A stretch of DNA of 25,109 nucleotides from Zwartia sp. (GTDB lineage: Bacteria > Pseudomonadota > Gammaproteobacteria > Burkholderiales > Burkholderiaceae_B): the NCBI GenBank assembly GCA_030653405.1, contig JAURZO010000032.1, positions 1-25,109 of the forward strand. Reading direction: 5' to 3'. Positions 7,493-15,864 of the stretch are shown here, in pieces. The position numbers and the translations under genes are program-made. Every line of letters starts with the position of its first letter. Position 1 is the first letter of the stretch. Under the pieces are notes generated by a model, which was given only the letters and a program-made list of their open reading frames with translations, was not told where the DNA came from and searched no databases.

Positions 7493-8212
7493 TTAACGAC
7501 CGACCTTCTTGCGCCAAGCCTGAAAGTCTACAGTGGTCTGAGGATCCGTGTTGGGATACAACCCCAATATCGATCGGCCGGTTTTCACCTCGGCTGTCAC
7601 AAAATCCTCAAACACGGTCATTTCGGTTGCTTCGCGGGCCAACTCATCCGCCAAATGGGCCGGCAATACCAGTACCCCATCCGCATCGCCCACAATCACA
7701 TCGCCCGGAAAGACGGGCGCATCGCCGCACGCGATCGGCACGTTAATGTCGATCGCCTGATGGTGTGTCAGATTGGTCGGTGCCGAAGGCCGCTGATGGT
7801 AGGCGGGAATACCCAGCTCGGCGATCTCCGCCGAATCGCGAAACCCCCCATCCGTCACGACCCCAGCCGCGCCTCTGGCCATCAAACGACCCACCAGAAT
7901 GCCACCGGCCGAAGCCGCTCTGGCGTCCTTGCGGCTATCAATCACCAACACAGCGCCCGCGGGGCACTCATCCACGGCCTTGCGCTGGGGGTGTGTGCGA
8001 TCTTTGAACACCTCGATTCCGTTCAAATCCTCACGAGCGGGGATGTACCGCAAGGTATAGGCCTCGCCCACCATATTTTGCCTGGCCTGCGAAAGCTTTT
8101 GAACATTTTGGATGAATTGCGAACGCAAGCCTCGCTTGTAGAGGCAAGTTGCCAAAGTCGCGGTACTGACATTCATCAGCATTTCACGCGTGGCTGCAGA
8201 AAGTTTGCTCAT
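7493..8212 (-). CDS. RraA-superfamily protein, probably a class II aldolase/decarboxylase (HMG/CHA aldolase-like)
   Basis: Usually annotated as a ribonuclease activity regulator RraA, but context and residues favour a divalent-metal pyruvate aldolase or oxaloacetate decarboxylase. The 239 residues exceed the roughly 160 of E. coli RraA. The central segment GGILVGRLMARGAAGVVTDG runs into Arg125-Asp126 and Glu129. With Gly104 this fits the G-x20-R-D-x2-E pattern of the HMG/CHA aldolase-RraA superfamily. DADGVLVLP follows near 176-184. It lies 60 bases downstream of a sugar-acid-type dehydratase on the same strand, so it could cleave the 2-oxo product of that enzyme. The start has a purine-rich AGAG element. 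The bidirectional terminator at 7423-7455 lies beyond its stop. Confidence 0.85.
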   Translation of the reverse strand: MSKLSAATREMLMNVSTATLATCLYKRGLRSQFIQNVQKLSQARQNMVGEAYTLRYIPAREDLNGIEVFKDRTHPQRKAVDECPAGAVLVIDSRKDARAASAGGILVGRLMARGAAGVVTDGGFRDSAEIAELGIPAYHQRPSAPTNLTHHQAIDINVPIACGDAPVFPGDVIVGDADGVLVLPAHLADELAREATEMTVFEDFVTAEVKTGRSILGLYPNTDPQTTVDFQAWRKKVGR

Positions 8213-8230
8213 TTTTTCTCTTCGTTTTCG

Positions 8231-8260
8231 CTTGGATATTTTTTACTTGGGTATTTTTTA
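8231..8260 (-). repeat. 15-bp tandem repeat (two copies) between the dehydratase and aldolase genes
   Basis: Two adjacent copies, 8231-8245 and 8246-8260, differ at one base (CTTGGATATTTTTTA and CTTGGGTATTTTTTA on the plus strand). They fill half of the 60-base gap just upstream of the RraA-like start. On the transcript they are A-rich with CCAAG blocks. Confidence 0.8.
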
Positions 8261-8272
8261 ATGTGTTTGATC

Positions 8273-10027
8273 TTAGTAAATATCGGGCTCGGGCACCGCA
8301 CGACCAAAGTCAGTCCTTAAGAAGTCAAAGTCGCAACCTTCGTTGGCTTGCTCGATATGCTTGGAGAACATCCAGCCGTAGCCGCGCTCGTACTTGGGCT
8401 CAGGCGCCTTCCAGGCGGCTTTGCGGCGCGCAAACTCCTCATCCGAGATATCGAGGTTGATCGTGCGCTCGGGGACATTGACTGAAATCATGTCACCATT
8501 TTTGACGAGCGCCAGAGGTCCGCCGATAAACGATTCAGGTGAAATATGCAGCACACACGCGCCATAGCTCGTGCCGCTCATCCGCGAATCAGACATGCGC
8601 AACATATCGCGCACGCCTTGCTTCAAGAGCTTTTTAGGCATTGGCAACATTCCCCACTCGGGCATGCCGGGGCCACCCTGGGGACCCGCATTGCGCAGAA
8701 TCAACACATGATCCGCCGTGACATCGAGATCATCGTTATCGATCACGGCCTTCATGGAAGGATAGTCATCGAACACTAGCGCAGGGCCCGTATGGATATG
8801 CAGGTGCGCCGGACATGCGCTGGGCTTGATCACGCAACCATCCGGGGCCAAGTTGCCTTTGAGCACTGCAAGGGCGCCTTCGGCATAGATCGGATTGTCG
8901 AGCGGACGGATCACGTCATCGTTGTAGACGGCTGCTCCTTCGATATTTTCACCGAGAGTCTGGCCTGTCACGGTCAACACATCGAGATGCAGGTGCTGCT
9001 TCATACGGGTCATCAAACCCGGCAGACCACCCGCATAGAAAAAGTCCTCCATGAGGTAAGTATCGCCGCTGGGTCGCACATTGGCGATCACGGGGACAAA
9101 ACGACTGAAGCGGTCAAAATCCTCCAGACTGATGTCACAGCCCGCGCGCTTCGCCTGCGCAATCACGTGAATGATCGCATTGGTGGAACAACCCATCGCC
9201 ATGGCCACGGCGATCGCGTTTTCAAAGGCCGCATGTGTCTGGATTTTGTTGGGAGTCAAATCCTCCCAGACCATTTCGACAATCCGGCGTCCCGACTCGG
9301 CACTCATACGGAGATGATTCGAATCCGGTGCCGGGATAGATGAAGCACCGGGCAAGGTCATGCCAAGTGCCTCAGCGATCGCGGTCATGGTGCTGGCCGT
9401 GCCCATGGTCATGCAGGTACCGTGACTACGGGCGATCCCACCTTCGATTTCAGTCCAGTCTTTTTGATTGATCAGGCCCGCGCGACGATCGTCCCAGAAT
9501 TTCCAGGCATCAGAGCCGGAGCCCAGTACTTTGCCATGCCAGTTGCCGCGCAACATGGGGCCGGCCGGCACGTAGATACAGGGCAAACCGGCACTTGTCG
9601 CTCCCATCAGCAAGGCTGGCGTCGTCTTGTCGCAACCACCCATCAGTACGGCCCCATCGATCGGGTGGCATCGCAGCAGCTCTTCGGTGTCCATCGCCAG
9701 CATGTTGCGATACAGCATGGTGGTCGGCTTGACGAACTGCTCAGCCAGGGAAATCGCGGGGAGCTCGATCGGAAAACCGCCTGCCTGCAAAATACCGCGC
9801 TTGACGTCCTCAACGCGGTGCTTGAAATGGCTGTGGCAAGGATTGATATCAGACCAAGTATTGACAATGCCAATGACAGGCTTGCCGACCCAGTCTTCAG
9901 GGGCATAACCCATTTGCATGGTTCGGGAACGATGCCCGAAAGAACGTAAATCATCCGGTGCAAACCAACGCGCGCTCCGCAACGAATCTGGCGTTTTGAC
10001 ACGCTTCGGGTTGTTTTCCTTACTCAT
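8273..10027 (-). CDS. IlvD/Edd-family dehydratase, sugar-acid (L-arabinonate dehydratase-like) type
   Basis: Iron-sulfur dehydratases of this branch remove water from sugar acids to give 2-keto-3-deoxy acids. Three cluster cysteines are in the expected places: Cys64 (INPCHSH), Cys132 (GGCDKTTP) and Cys205 (SHGTCMTMGT). The GCDK lysine (Lys134) corresponds to the metal-binding, often carbamylated, lysine. The C-terminal SDSRMSGTSYG carries the catalytic serine and matches the sugar-acid type; the dihydroxyacid dehydratase type is closer to FSGGT. MPSG/VRPSG and EDFFYAGGLP are also typical. Length, 584 residues, is normal. A strong Shine-Dalgarno (GGAGGGG, minus strand 10036-10042) lies eight bases before the ATG. 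It heads a two-gene unit with the aldolase-like gene and diverges from the MmgE/PrpD gene. The true substrate is not known. Confidence 0.9.
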   Translation of the reverse strand: MSKENNPKRVKTPDSLRSARWFAPDDLRSFGHRSRTMQMGYAPEDWVGKPVIGIVNTWSDINPCHSHFKHRVEDVKRGILQAGGFPIELPAISLAEQFVKPTTMLYRNMLAMDTEELLRCHPIDGAVLMGGCDKTTPALLMGATSAGLPCIYVPAGPMLRGNWHGKVLGSGSDAWKFWDDRRAGLINQKDWTEIEGGIARSHGTCMTMGTASTMTAIAEALGMTLPGASSIPAPDSNHLRMSAESGRRIVEMVWEDLTPNKIQTHAAFENAIAVAMAMGCSTNAIIHVIAQAKRAGCDISLEDFDRFSRFVPVIANVRPSGDTYLMEDFFYAGGLPGLMTRMKQHLHLDVLTVTGQTLGENIEGAAVYNDDVIRPLDNPIYAEGALAVLKGNLAPDGCVIKPSACPAHLHIHTGPALVFDDYPSMKAVIDNDDLDVTADHVLILRNAGPQGGPGMPEWGMLPMPKKLLKQGVRDMLRMSDSRMSGTSYGACVLHISPESFIGGPLALVKNGDMISVNVPERTINLDISDEEFARRKAAWKAPEPKYERGYGWMFSKHIEQANEGCDFDFLRTDFGRAVPEPDIY

Positions 10028-10073
10028 GGGCCTGTCCCCTCCGTGTATGAGCAGATTTAAATTTTCAGCGTCG

Positions 10074-10079
10074 ATTGTA
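10074..10079 (-). promoter_or_regulatory. Possible -10 for the dehydratase operon
   Basis: TACAAT on the minus strand, 46 bases upstream of the dehydratase ATG in the divergent spacer. No good -35 is present, so this is tentative. Confidence 0.3.
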
Positions 10080-10116
10080 GGATAGTCAGCAGAAAAAATA
10101 GCGTGATTCTTTGAGG

Positions 10117-10129
10117 TATCGTAGCGATA
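10117..10129. promoter_or_regulatory. Short palindrome in the divergent spacer, candidate operator
   Basis: TATCG-TAG-CGATA is an inverted repeat with five-base arms. It is placed between the two divergent catabolic units (gap 10028-10193), where an operator for both would be expected. No regulator gene is nearby to match it with. Confidence 0.3.
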
Positions 10130-10181
10130 TGTACCGACACACAGCCATGCACGGCCGAATCAGGCCTATAAGCGCAGACTT

Positions 10182-10185
10182 GGAG
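10182..10185 (+). promoter_or_regulatory. Ribosome binding site supporting a GTG start
   Basis: GGAG eight bases before the GTG at 10194. This decides the start of the MmgE/PrpD gene, which has no suitable ATG there. Confidence 0.65.
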
Positions 10186-10193
10186 ACCAGACA

Positions 10194-11549
10194 GTGTTAA
10201 TCGAACAAATCGCCCAATATGGCGCCTCCCAGGCCACCTCAGCCTTGTCTGAAGAGGTCTTGCACTACTCAAAACGCGCCTTTCTGGACTGGCTCTCGGC
10301 CATGTATCCGGGCACTCAGGTGTCGCCCTGCCCTGAACTGCTCGCCGCCAACAAACTGGAACTCGGCTCGGGCCGCTCCAGTCTGCCGGGACTTGGCACC
10401 ACGACCTTTGCCAGTACGGCGGCCTGGATCAACGGCAGTGTGTCGCATGCGATCGAATTTGACGACATTTTCAAAGACGCGGTCTATCACCCTGGCTGCC
10501 CCACCATTGCGGCAGGCTTGGCCGTAGCCGAAGAGCAAGACTCAAGCGGACTGGATCTGCTGCGCGCCATCGTGGTGGGCTATGAAATTTCCACACGTAT
10601 TGGTGCGGCGGTACAGCCTTCGCACTATCGGTTTTTTCATACGACGGGCACAGTCGGCTGTTTTGGAGGTGCCGCGGCCGTCGCCGCCCTCGCCGCGCCC
10701 GGTAATGCGCTGGTCATGCAGCATGCGCTGGCGACGTCAGCGACGTTTGCCAGCGGCTTGCAACAAGCGTTTCGCTCGGATGCGATGACGAAAGCCTTGC
10801 ACGCAGGTAACGCCGCCTCGGTTGGCGTGCGTGCCGGTGTCTCTGCAGCTCATGGCCTGACGGGTGTACCCAACATCCTCGAGGGCGAGGTCGGTTTTGG
10901 TGCTGCACTGTCGGTAAACCCGAACTGGGAGATTGCCGTACGTGATCTGGGCAAGCAATACAACATCACACGGATCACGCAAAAAAATCACGGCTGCTGC
11001 GGTCATACCTTTGCCGCGATCGATGCGGCGCTAACCCTTCGCGCCCAAGGTCTCACACCCGAGCAAGTTGAATCTATCCATGTCGATGGCTACAAAGCCA
11101 CAATAGACGTCACGGGCAACATGCATCCAACGACGCCCTTCGAAGGCAAGTTCAGCCTGGCCTACGTGGTGTGTCACGCCCTTCTTTACGGTGCAGTGCG
11201 CATCGAGGCGTTTTCACCTGAGCGACTCAAGGACCCTGCGATTCGGGCGTTGATGAAGCGCCTGACGTTGGCCGAAGACAAGGCGCTGACGGCCTCGTTT
11301 CCGCAACAACGTGCCGCACGCGTCACGATCGTCACCAAATCCGGACAAACTATCGAACATTTTGCTCCCTACCGTAAAGGTGATCCCGAGGATCCCCTCA
11401 CGGATGCAGAGCTCAACGACAAGTTCGACGAACTCTCCGGTCCGATCATCGGCGCGCAGCGCTGCAAGTCGTTACGCGAGGCCGTCTGGCGTCTGGATAC
11501 ACTCCAAGTGCGTGACCTGGCGTTGGCCAGCGATCCGCGTCGCGTCTAG
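10194..11549 (+). CDS. MmgE/PrpD family protein
   Basis: A cytoplasmic protein of the family that includes 2-methylcitrate dehydratase (PrpD) and cis-aconitate decarboxylase, and isomerises, dehydrates or decarboxylates small polycarboxylic acids. Visible hallmarks are FLDWLSAMYPG near the N terminus, AAWINGSVSHAIEFDDIF, HPGCPTIAAGLAVAE, GYEISTRIG, FHTTGTVGCFGGAAAVA, MTKALHAGNAASVGV, KNHGCCGHTFAAIDAAL and the C-terminal beta/alpha domain. Length, 451 residues, is typical. Translation starts at GTG 10194. It is the first gene of a plus-strand unit with the acyl-CoA synthetase and MFS genes, diverging from the dehydratase. Members differ widely in substrate, so I name the family only. Confidence 0.9.
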   Translation: MLIEQIAQYGASQATSALSEEVLHYSKRAFLDWLSAMYPGTQVSPCPELLAANKLELGSGRSSLPGLGTTTFASTAAWINGSVSHAIEFDDIFKDAVYHPGCPTIAAGLAVAEEQDSSGLDLLRAIVVGYEISTRIGAAVQPSHYRFFHTTGTVGCFGGAAAVAALAAPGNALVMQHALATSATFASGLQQAFRSDAMTKALHAGNAASVGVRAGVSAAHGLTGVPNILEGEVGFGAALSVNPNWEIAVRDLGKQYNITRITQKNHGCCGHTFAAIDAALTLRAQGLTPEQVESIHVDGYKATIDVTGNMHPTTPFEGKFSLAYVVCHALLYGAVRIEAFSPERLKDPAIRALMKRLTLAEDKALTASFPQQRAARVTIVTKSGQTIEHFAPYRKGDPEDPLTDAELNDKFDELSGPIIGAQRCKSLREAVWRLDTLQVRDLALASDPRRV

Positions 11550-11557
11550 TTGCAAGA

Positions 11558-11590
11558 TCACGTGCTGCATGCCTGGCGCACAGCACGTGA
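11558..11590 (+). repeat. Perfect 10-bp inverted repeat between the MmgE/PrpD and acyl-CoA synthetase genes
   Basis: TCACGTGCTG (11558-11567) and CAGCACGTGA (11581-11590) are perfectly complementary around a 13-base loop, starting eight bases after the MmgE/PrpD stop. No T-run follows, so it is not a standard intrinsic terminator. It could stabilise the upstream mRNA, attenuate the operon, or bind a regulator. The rest of the 143-base gap shows nothing else clear. Confidence 0.8.
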
Positions 11591-11692
11591 GTCAGCACCC
11601 TCATTGGTATCGCTACATCACACTGTCCACTCAGTCTCTGCTCGCTGAACCGCCTGTCAGACTTTCATTTTTACCTTTCCTCTGTCAATAGA

Positions 11693-13777
11693 ATGAACAA
11701 AAGCATTTCCGCCACTGAATTTGCCCAAGCCCTGTTTTCACCCCGTGCGGTTGCCTTGATTGGCGCCTCGGGTAACTTGCAAAAGAACACCGCCCGACCC
11801 TTGCGCTTTATGCGTAAACACGGGTTCACAGGCAAAATCTATCCAATCAATCGTACGCAGACTGAGATTATGGGCGAGCCCGCCTATCCCGATCTCGCGA
11901 GCCTGCCAGGTCCGATTGATCATGCCTTTGTCATGGTCGCCAGCGACCTCGTGCTGCCACTCATTGACGACTGCGCGCGCGCCGGCGCCAAGGTCATTAC
12001 GATTTATTCGGATGGTTTTGGAGAGGTGGGGCCCGAAGGGATGCTGGCACAACAGGCCTTGATTGCACGCGCCAACGAACTGGGCGTGCGTATCATCGGC
12101 CCCAATAGCATCGGGCTCGCGGATTTGCGCAGCGGCATGATTCTGTCGGTCAACGCAGCCTTTGAGGCCGAAACCCTGATTTCCGGAGAGCTCAGTCTCG
12201 TCTCTCAAAGCGGCTCCATGATGGGCTCACTGCTCGCACGTGCAGCCGCGCGCGGTTTTGGTTTCGCCAAATCAGTTTCAGTCGGCAACGAAAGCGATGT
12301 CACAGTCGGCGAAGTGGTAAACGCCTTGGTTGACGATGCTGACACCAAGGTCATTTTGTTGTTTCTCGAAACCATTCGCGACTCGCCAACGCTTGCGCGC
12401 GCATTGGAACGTGCACGCGCGGCCAATAAGCCCGTGATCGCCTACAAGATTGGTCGTTCTGAACAAGGTGATGCGCTGGCACAGTCGCATACCGGCGCGT
12501 TAGCCGGTAACGACGTCGCCGTGGATGCCTTTTTACGCGCCCATGGTGTGATGCGTGTACGCAATCTGGAGACCTTGTTTGAGCTCGCCCCCCTGGCGCA
12601 ACGTTATCTGGGCAAGACCACAGCACACCCTCAGCCCGCACGTGTCGCGGTCATCACCACGACCGGAGGTGGCGCGGCAACTGTCGTCGATAATTTGGGC
12701 CTGCTCGGCATGGTCGCGGTCGCCCCTCCACCGGCGTTTGTCGCCCACATGGCGCAGCGGGGCATGAATATTCGCCCCACCACGATCATTGATTTGACGC
12801 TGGCCGCGACCAGCGCACAATACAAGGACTTGCTAGAACAACTCCTGCAAACGGATTGGTGTGATGCGGTGCTCAGCGTGGTGGGTTCCTCCGCGCAGTT
12901 TCACCCCGAACTGGCTGTGAAGCCTTTGGTCGAGGCGAACAAGCCTGACACTAAACCTGTCGCGGTGTTCCTTGCGCCCGAAGCCGTGGCTTCGCTCGGC
13001 CTGTTACAAAAAGCGGGGATCCCAGCTTTCCGCACACCGGAGTCTTGTGCTGACGCACTTTCGGTCTTTTTTCAGAAGCGCGAACAGGCACCGCCGCTGG
13101 TGCCAGCGATAAGCTGGCCCGCGCATCTGCCCACACAGGGTTTGTTGACTGAATACGAAGCGGGCCAAGTATTTAAAACGCTCGGCGTCCAGACGGCTCA
13201 GGCACAGCTGGTGAGTGGCCAAGACCCTCAGCACTCGGTACCCTACCCCGTCGTCGTTAAAGTGTCCTCGCGCGACATCCCTCATAAAACAGAAGCCGGT
13301 GGCGTCAAGGTCGGTCTTCGCGACGCGACTGAGTTTGCTGAGGCAATCAAAGAAATCGCCCGTAACGCACATGCCTATGCGCCCCAAGCGCGTCTCGATG
13401 GCTTTTTAGTCCAGGCCATGGAGTCGCGCCTGATCGAATTGATCCTCGGCTACCGCAATGACCCGCTCGTCGGCCCCACCATCATTCTGGGCGCAGGTGG
13501 CATCACCGCAGAGCTCTCGCCAGACTTTGCGATTCGTCTCGCCCCTGTGACGCTTGAGCAAGCCCACGCCATGATTGATGAGGTGCGCCTCACCAAACTC
13601 ATCAAAGGCTTCCGCGGTCTGCCCAAAGGCGATTGTGAGGCGTTGGCACAGGCCGTCGTCGCATTTTCCAAACTCTCGGCTGTATCGGGTGTCAACGTGC
13701 TCGAGGCAGAGATCAATCCGCTGTTTGTCCAGGCGAATAAAGTGCTGGCGGTGGATGGTTTGGTCAGACTTGAGTAA
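11693..13777 (+). CDS. NDP-forming acyl-CoA synthetase (acetate-CoA ligase family), fused alpha-beta form
   Basis: This enzyme links an organic acid to CoA (or the reverse) with ADP/ATP. The order of parts is a CoA-binding Rossmann domain (about 12-140, with SPRAVALIGAS and IIGPNSIG), succinyl-CoA-ligase-like domains (about 155-450, with LSLVSQSGSMM), and a C-terminal ATP-grasp domain (about 475-694, with YPVVVKVSSRDIPHKTEAGGV and EINPLFV). The phospho-accepting histidine is probably His266 in SHTGALAG. Length, 694 residues, is normal for the fused type. It follows the MmgE/PrpD gene after a 143-base gap holding a hairpin. The MFS gene starts 14 bases downstream, so it is probably co-transcribed. 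The acid substrate is not predictable. No strong Shine-Dalgarno is seen before the ATG. Confidence 0.92.
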   Translation: MNKSISATEFAQALFSPRAVALIGASGNLQKNTARPLRFMRKHGFTGKIYPINRTQTEIMGEPAYPDLASLPGPIDHAFVMVASDLVLPLIDDCARAGAKVITIYSDGFGEVGPEGMLAQQALIARANELGVRIIGPNSIGLADLRSGMILSVNAAFEAETLISGELSLVSQSGSMMGSLLARAAARGFGFAKSVSVGNESDVTVGEVVNALVDDADTKVILLFLETIRDSPTLARALERARAANKPVIAYKIGRSEQGDALAQSHTGALAGNDVAVDAFLRAHGVMRVRNLETLFELAPLAQRYLGKTTAHPQPARVAVITTTGGGAATVVDNLGLLGMVAVAPPPAFVAHMAQRGMNIRPTTIIDLTLAATSAQYKDLLEQLLQTDWCDAVLSVVGSSAQFHPELAVKPLVEANKPDTKPVAVFLAPEAVASLGLLQKAGIPAFRTPESCADALSVFFQKREQAPPLVPAISWPAHLPTQGLLTEYEAGQVFKTLGVQTAQAQLVSGQDPQHSVPYPVVVKVSSRDIPHKTEAGGVKVGLRDATEFAEAIKEIARNAHAYAPQARLDGFLVQAMESRLIELILGYRNDPLVGPTIILGAGGITAELSPDFAIRLAPVTLEQAHAMIDEVRLTKLIKGFRGLPKGDCEALAQAVVAFSKLSAVSGVNVLEAEINPLFVQANKVLAVDGLVRLE

Positions 13778-13791
13778 CAACGAGACAGCGC

Positions 13792-15036
13792 ATGACTAAA
13801 GAAGCCACTACCACAACGGGTCAAGTCCACGGACTTGCCCACTTCCTTGGCATTGCGCAGATCTGTTCGTACGGCACGATCTACTACGCGTTTCCACTGA
13901 TTGTGGTGGCCATGCAGCGAGAGCTCGGCTGGTCGAAAACGGATGTGTACGGCCCACTGACGATCGGCTTGCTGCTTGCCGCCGCACTCGCGTATCCAGT
14001 TGGACTGGCGATTGATCGCGGTCATGGCAAACGTGTGATGGTGTGGGGCTCGCTGGCCGCAGCGGTGCTGTTTATCGCCTGGTCGTTTGTGCATAGCTTG
14101 TTTATTTATTACCTGATCGCAGCGGCAATGGGCTCACTACAAGCCGCGATTCTTTACGAGTCAGCCTTTGCGCTGCTTGCCCGTCGTGTTGGTCCACAGA
14201 ACTCTCGTGCGGGCATCACCACCATCACGCTCTGGGCAGGCTTTGCGAGCACGGTGTTTATCCCACTTGAACAGTTTTTACTCGACGGCTGGGGCTGGCG
14301 CGCGTCGCTCTGGGTGCTCGCACTGGTCAACGTCGCGTGTGCAGCGGGTTACTGGCACTGGATCAAACCTGAACTCGATGCGGTCAATGCCACGCACACA
14401 CCCACCAGCAAAGCCGACAACATCGCGCGCGACAAACATATCGTCAATGAGGCGCTGCACAGCTCTGTGTTCTGGCTCCTGTTGATCGCACTGACCACCT
14501 ACTCGCTGGTGTTTTCCGTGTTTACGTTTCACATGTATCCGATGCTGCTCGATAAGCAACTACCAACGAATGAGGTGGTGTGGGCGATTTCAATTATTGG
14601 CCCTGCTCAAGTGCTCGGACGCATGATTATCAGTCGCTTTGCCGCACGCGTCTCGATGCGCACGCTCGGCTCCATCATGCTGAGTATTTTCCCGTTTGTG
14701 TTTGCGACATTTTTATTGGATTCGTTGAGCTTTCAACTCGTCGCGGCGTTGTTTGGCATCTACGGTCTCGCCAATGGCGTGTTCACGATCGTGCGCTCAC
14801 AAGTCGTCCCGGAAATGTTGAGTGCGCATGCCTACGGAGCGCTCAACGGTCTGATTACGGTCCCCACCATCATCGCGCGCGCGATTGGTCCAGTGGTCGC
14901 AGCTTGGCTCTGGGCCATTGATCAGTCCTACAACATTGTGCTGGTCGCTCAAGTCGGTGCGGCAGTATTGTTAACGTTGTTGTTTTGGGCGGCAAACTTG
15001 GCGAGTCGAAAAAAACCGCTTACAGTGGCAGCTTAA
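13792..15036 (+). CDS. MFS transporter
   Basis: A 414-residue inner-membrane protein with about twelve hydrophobic segments. The MFS loop 2-3 motif appears as GLAIDRGHGKRVMVWG (about residues 71-86), and a charged central loop (about 205-225, KADNIARDKHIVNEA) separates the two six-helix halves. The shape resembles monocarboxylate/oxalate-formate-type transporters of Burkholderiales. It starts 14 bases after the acyl-CoA synthetase stop and is presumably the uptake system for this unit's substrate, which is inference. Its last four bases overlap the convergent SDR gene. Confidence 0.9.
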   Translation: MTKEATTTTGQVHGLAHFLGIAQICSYGTIYYAFPLIVVAMQRELGWSKTDVYGPLTIGLLLAAALAYPVGLAIDRGHGKRVMVWGSLAAAVLFIAWSFVHSLFIYYLIAAAMGSLQAAILYESAFALLARRVGPQNSRAGITTITLWAGFASTVFIPLEQFLLDGWGWRASLWVLALVNVACAAGYWHWIKPELDAVNATHTPTSKADNIARDKHIVNEALHSSVFWLLLIALTTYSLVFSVFTFHMYPMLLDKQLPTNEVVWAISIIGPAQVLGRMIISRFAARVSMRTLGSIMLSIFPFVFATFLLDSLSFQLVAALFGIYGLANGVFTIVRSQVVPEMLSAHAYGALNGLITVPTIIARAIGPVVAAWLWAIDQSYNIVLVAQVGAAVLLTLLFWAANLASRKKPLTVAA

Positions 15037-15797
15037 AAATGCGCTAAATATCCGCCATCCACGGCGATGACTTCTCCGGTCACGTAGGACGCGGCATCTG
15101 AGGCCAGAAAAGCCACCGCACCTGCGATTTCTGCGGGACGTCCCCAGCGCGCGAGTGAAGTGCGCTTTTCAAGCATCTGCGCAATGGCTGGATCAGCGAC
15201 AAAATCAGCATTCGCCTCGGTCGCAAAAAACCCGGGGGCCACGCCATTGACTGTGATCCCGTATTGACCAAAATCAGCGGCTAGTGCGCGCGTCATGGCG
15301 GCCAACCCTCCCTTGGCCGTGGTGTATAGCGCATCGGAGGCACGCGAAATGGGCCCAGCGATCGAAGTGATGTTGATGATGCGTCCGCCACGCTTGTGAG
15401 TCACCATGCGCTGAGCGACCAGACGCGACAATTCAAAAGGGGCAACCAGATTGGCCTCGAACATTTGCCGCACCGCGTCCAGCTCAAAGGCGAAGACCTC
15501 TCGCCGATCGCGCAGACCGGCATTGTTGACCAGGATATCGAGCGGACCAAAGGCCGTATCGACTCTGCTCATCGCTTCAGTCAGTTGCGCAGGATCAAAG
15601 ACATCGAACACCAGTGAGTCTGCCTGGCCACCTTGATCACGCACATGTTTGACCGCACGCGCCACCGTCAGCTCGTCGCGACCATTGAGCAGCACATGGG
15701 CGCCCTGCTGCGCGAGACCTGCGGCAATTTCAAAGCCCAGTCCACGCACACTCCCCGTCACCAGTGCCCGCTTGCCCTGCAGAGAAAATAAGCTCAT
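15033..15797 (-). CDS. SDR-family oxidoreductase, gluconate 5-dehydrogenase-like
   Basis: A classical short-chain dehydrogenase/reductase of 254 residues. It has the nucleotide-binding TGSVRGLG (residues 14-21), NNAG (91-94), and the catalytic Ser145, Tyr158 and Lys162 at the normal 13 and 4 spacing. The GY-LAHF end is also present. The opening LFSLQGKRALVTGSVRGLG and LLNGRD resemble gluconate 5-dehydrogenases, which interconvert 5-ketogluconate and gluconate. SDR substrate calls by similarity are weak, so the activity is tentative. I chose ATG 15797, preceded by GGGA; the frame is open to a TTG at 15815. It diverges from the amidase and overlaps the MFS gene end by four bases, with no terminator between. 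Confidence 0.88.
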   Translation of the reverse strand: MSLFSLQGKRALVTGSVRGLGFEIAAGLAQQGAHVLLNGRDELTVARAVKHVRDQGGQADSLVFDVFDPAQLTEAMSRVDTAFGPLDILVNNAGLRDRREVFAFELDAVRQMFEANLVAPFELSRLVAQRMVTHKRGGRIINITSIAGPISRASDALYTTAKGGLAAMTRALAADFGQYGITVNGVAPGFFATEANADFVADPAIAQMLEKRTSLARWGRPAEIAGAVAFLASDAASYVTGEVIAVDGGYLAHF

Positions 15798-15832
15798 GTC
15801 GTTCCCGTCTTTCAATGTCCAGATTTTATGGC

Positions 15833-15864
15833 TTTATTGTTCAGTCGGGATTTATTGCACAATA
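15833..15864. promoter_or_regulatory. Repeats in the SDR/amidase divergent spacer, candidate operator
   Basis: TTTATTG occurs at 15833-15839 and again at 15851-15857. The second copy forms an inverted repeat, TATTG-CA-CAATA (15853-15864). It sits in the 94-base spacer between the divergent SDR and amidase starts, so one regulator could serve both. No regulator gene is adjacent. Confidence 0.3.

Noticed and set aside
7379..8320. 313-codon plus-strand open frame opposite the RraA-like gene, beginning inside tRNA-His
   Set aside because: Its translation is low-complexity, rich in His, Arg and Gln, and matches no family. It runs through a strong terminator and is antisense to a well-supported gene.
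8273..10027. Calling the IlvD/Edd protein dihydroxyacid dehydratase (branched-chain amino acid synthesis)
   Set aside because: The SDSRMSGTSYG end, the aldolase-like partner and the absence of ilv genes favour the sugar-acid branch.
13450..14094. 214-codon minus-strand open frame across the acyl-CoA synthetase/MFS junction
   Set aside because: It is antisense to two clear genes with no recognisable motifs.
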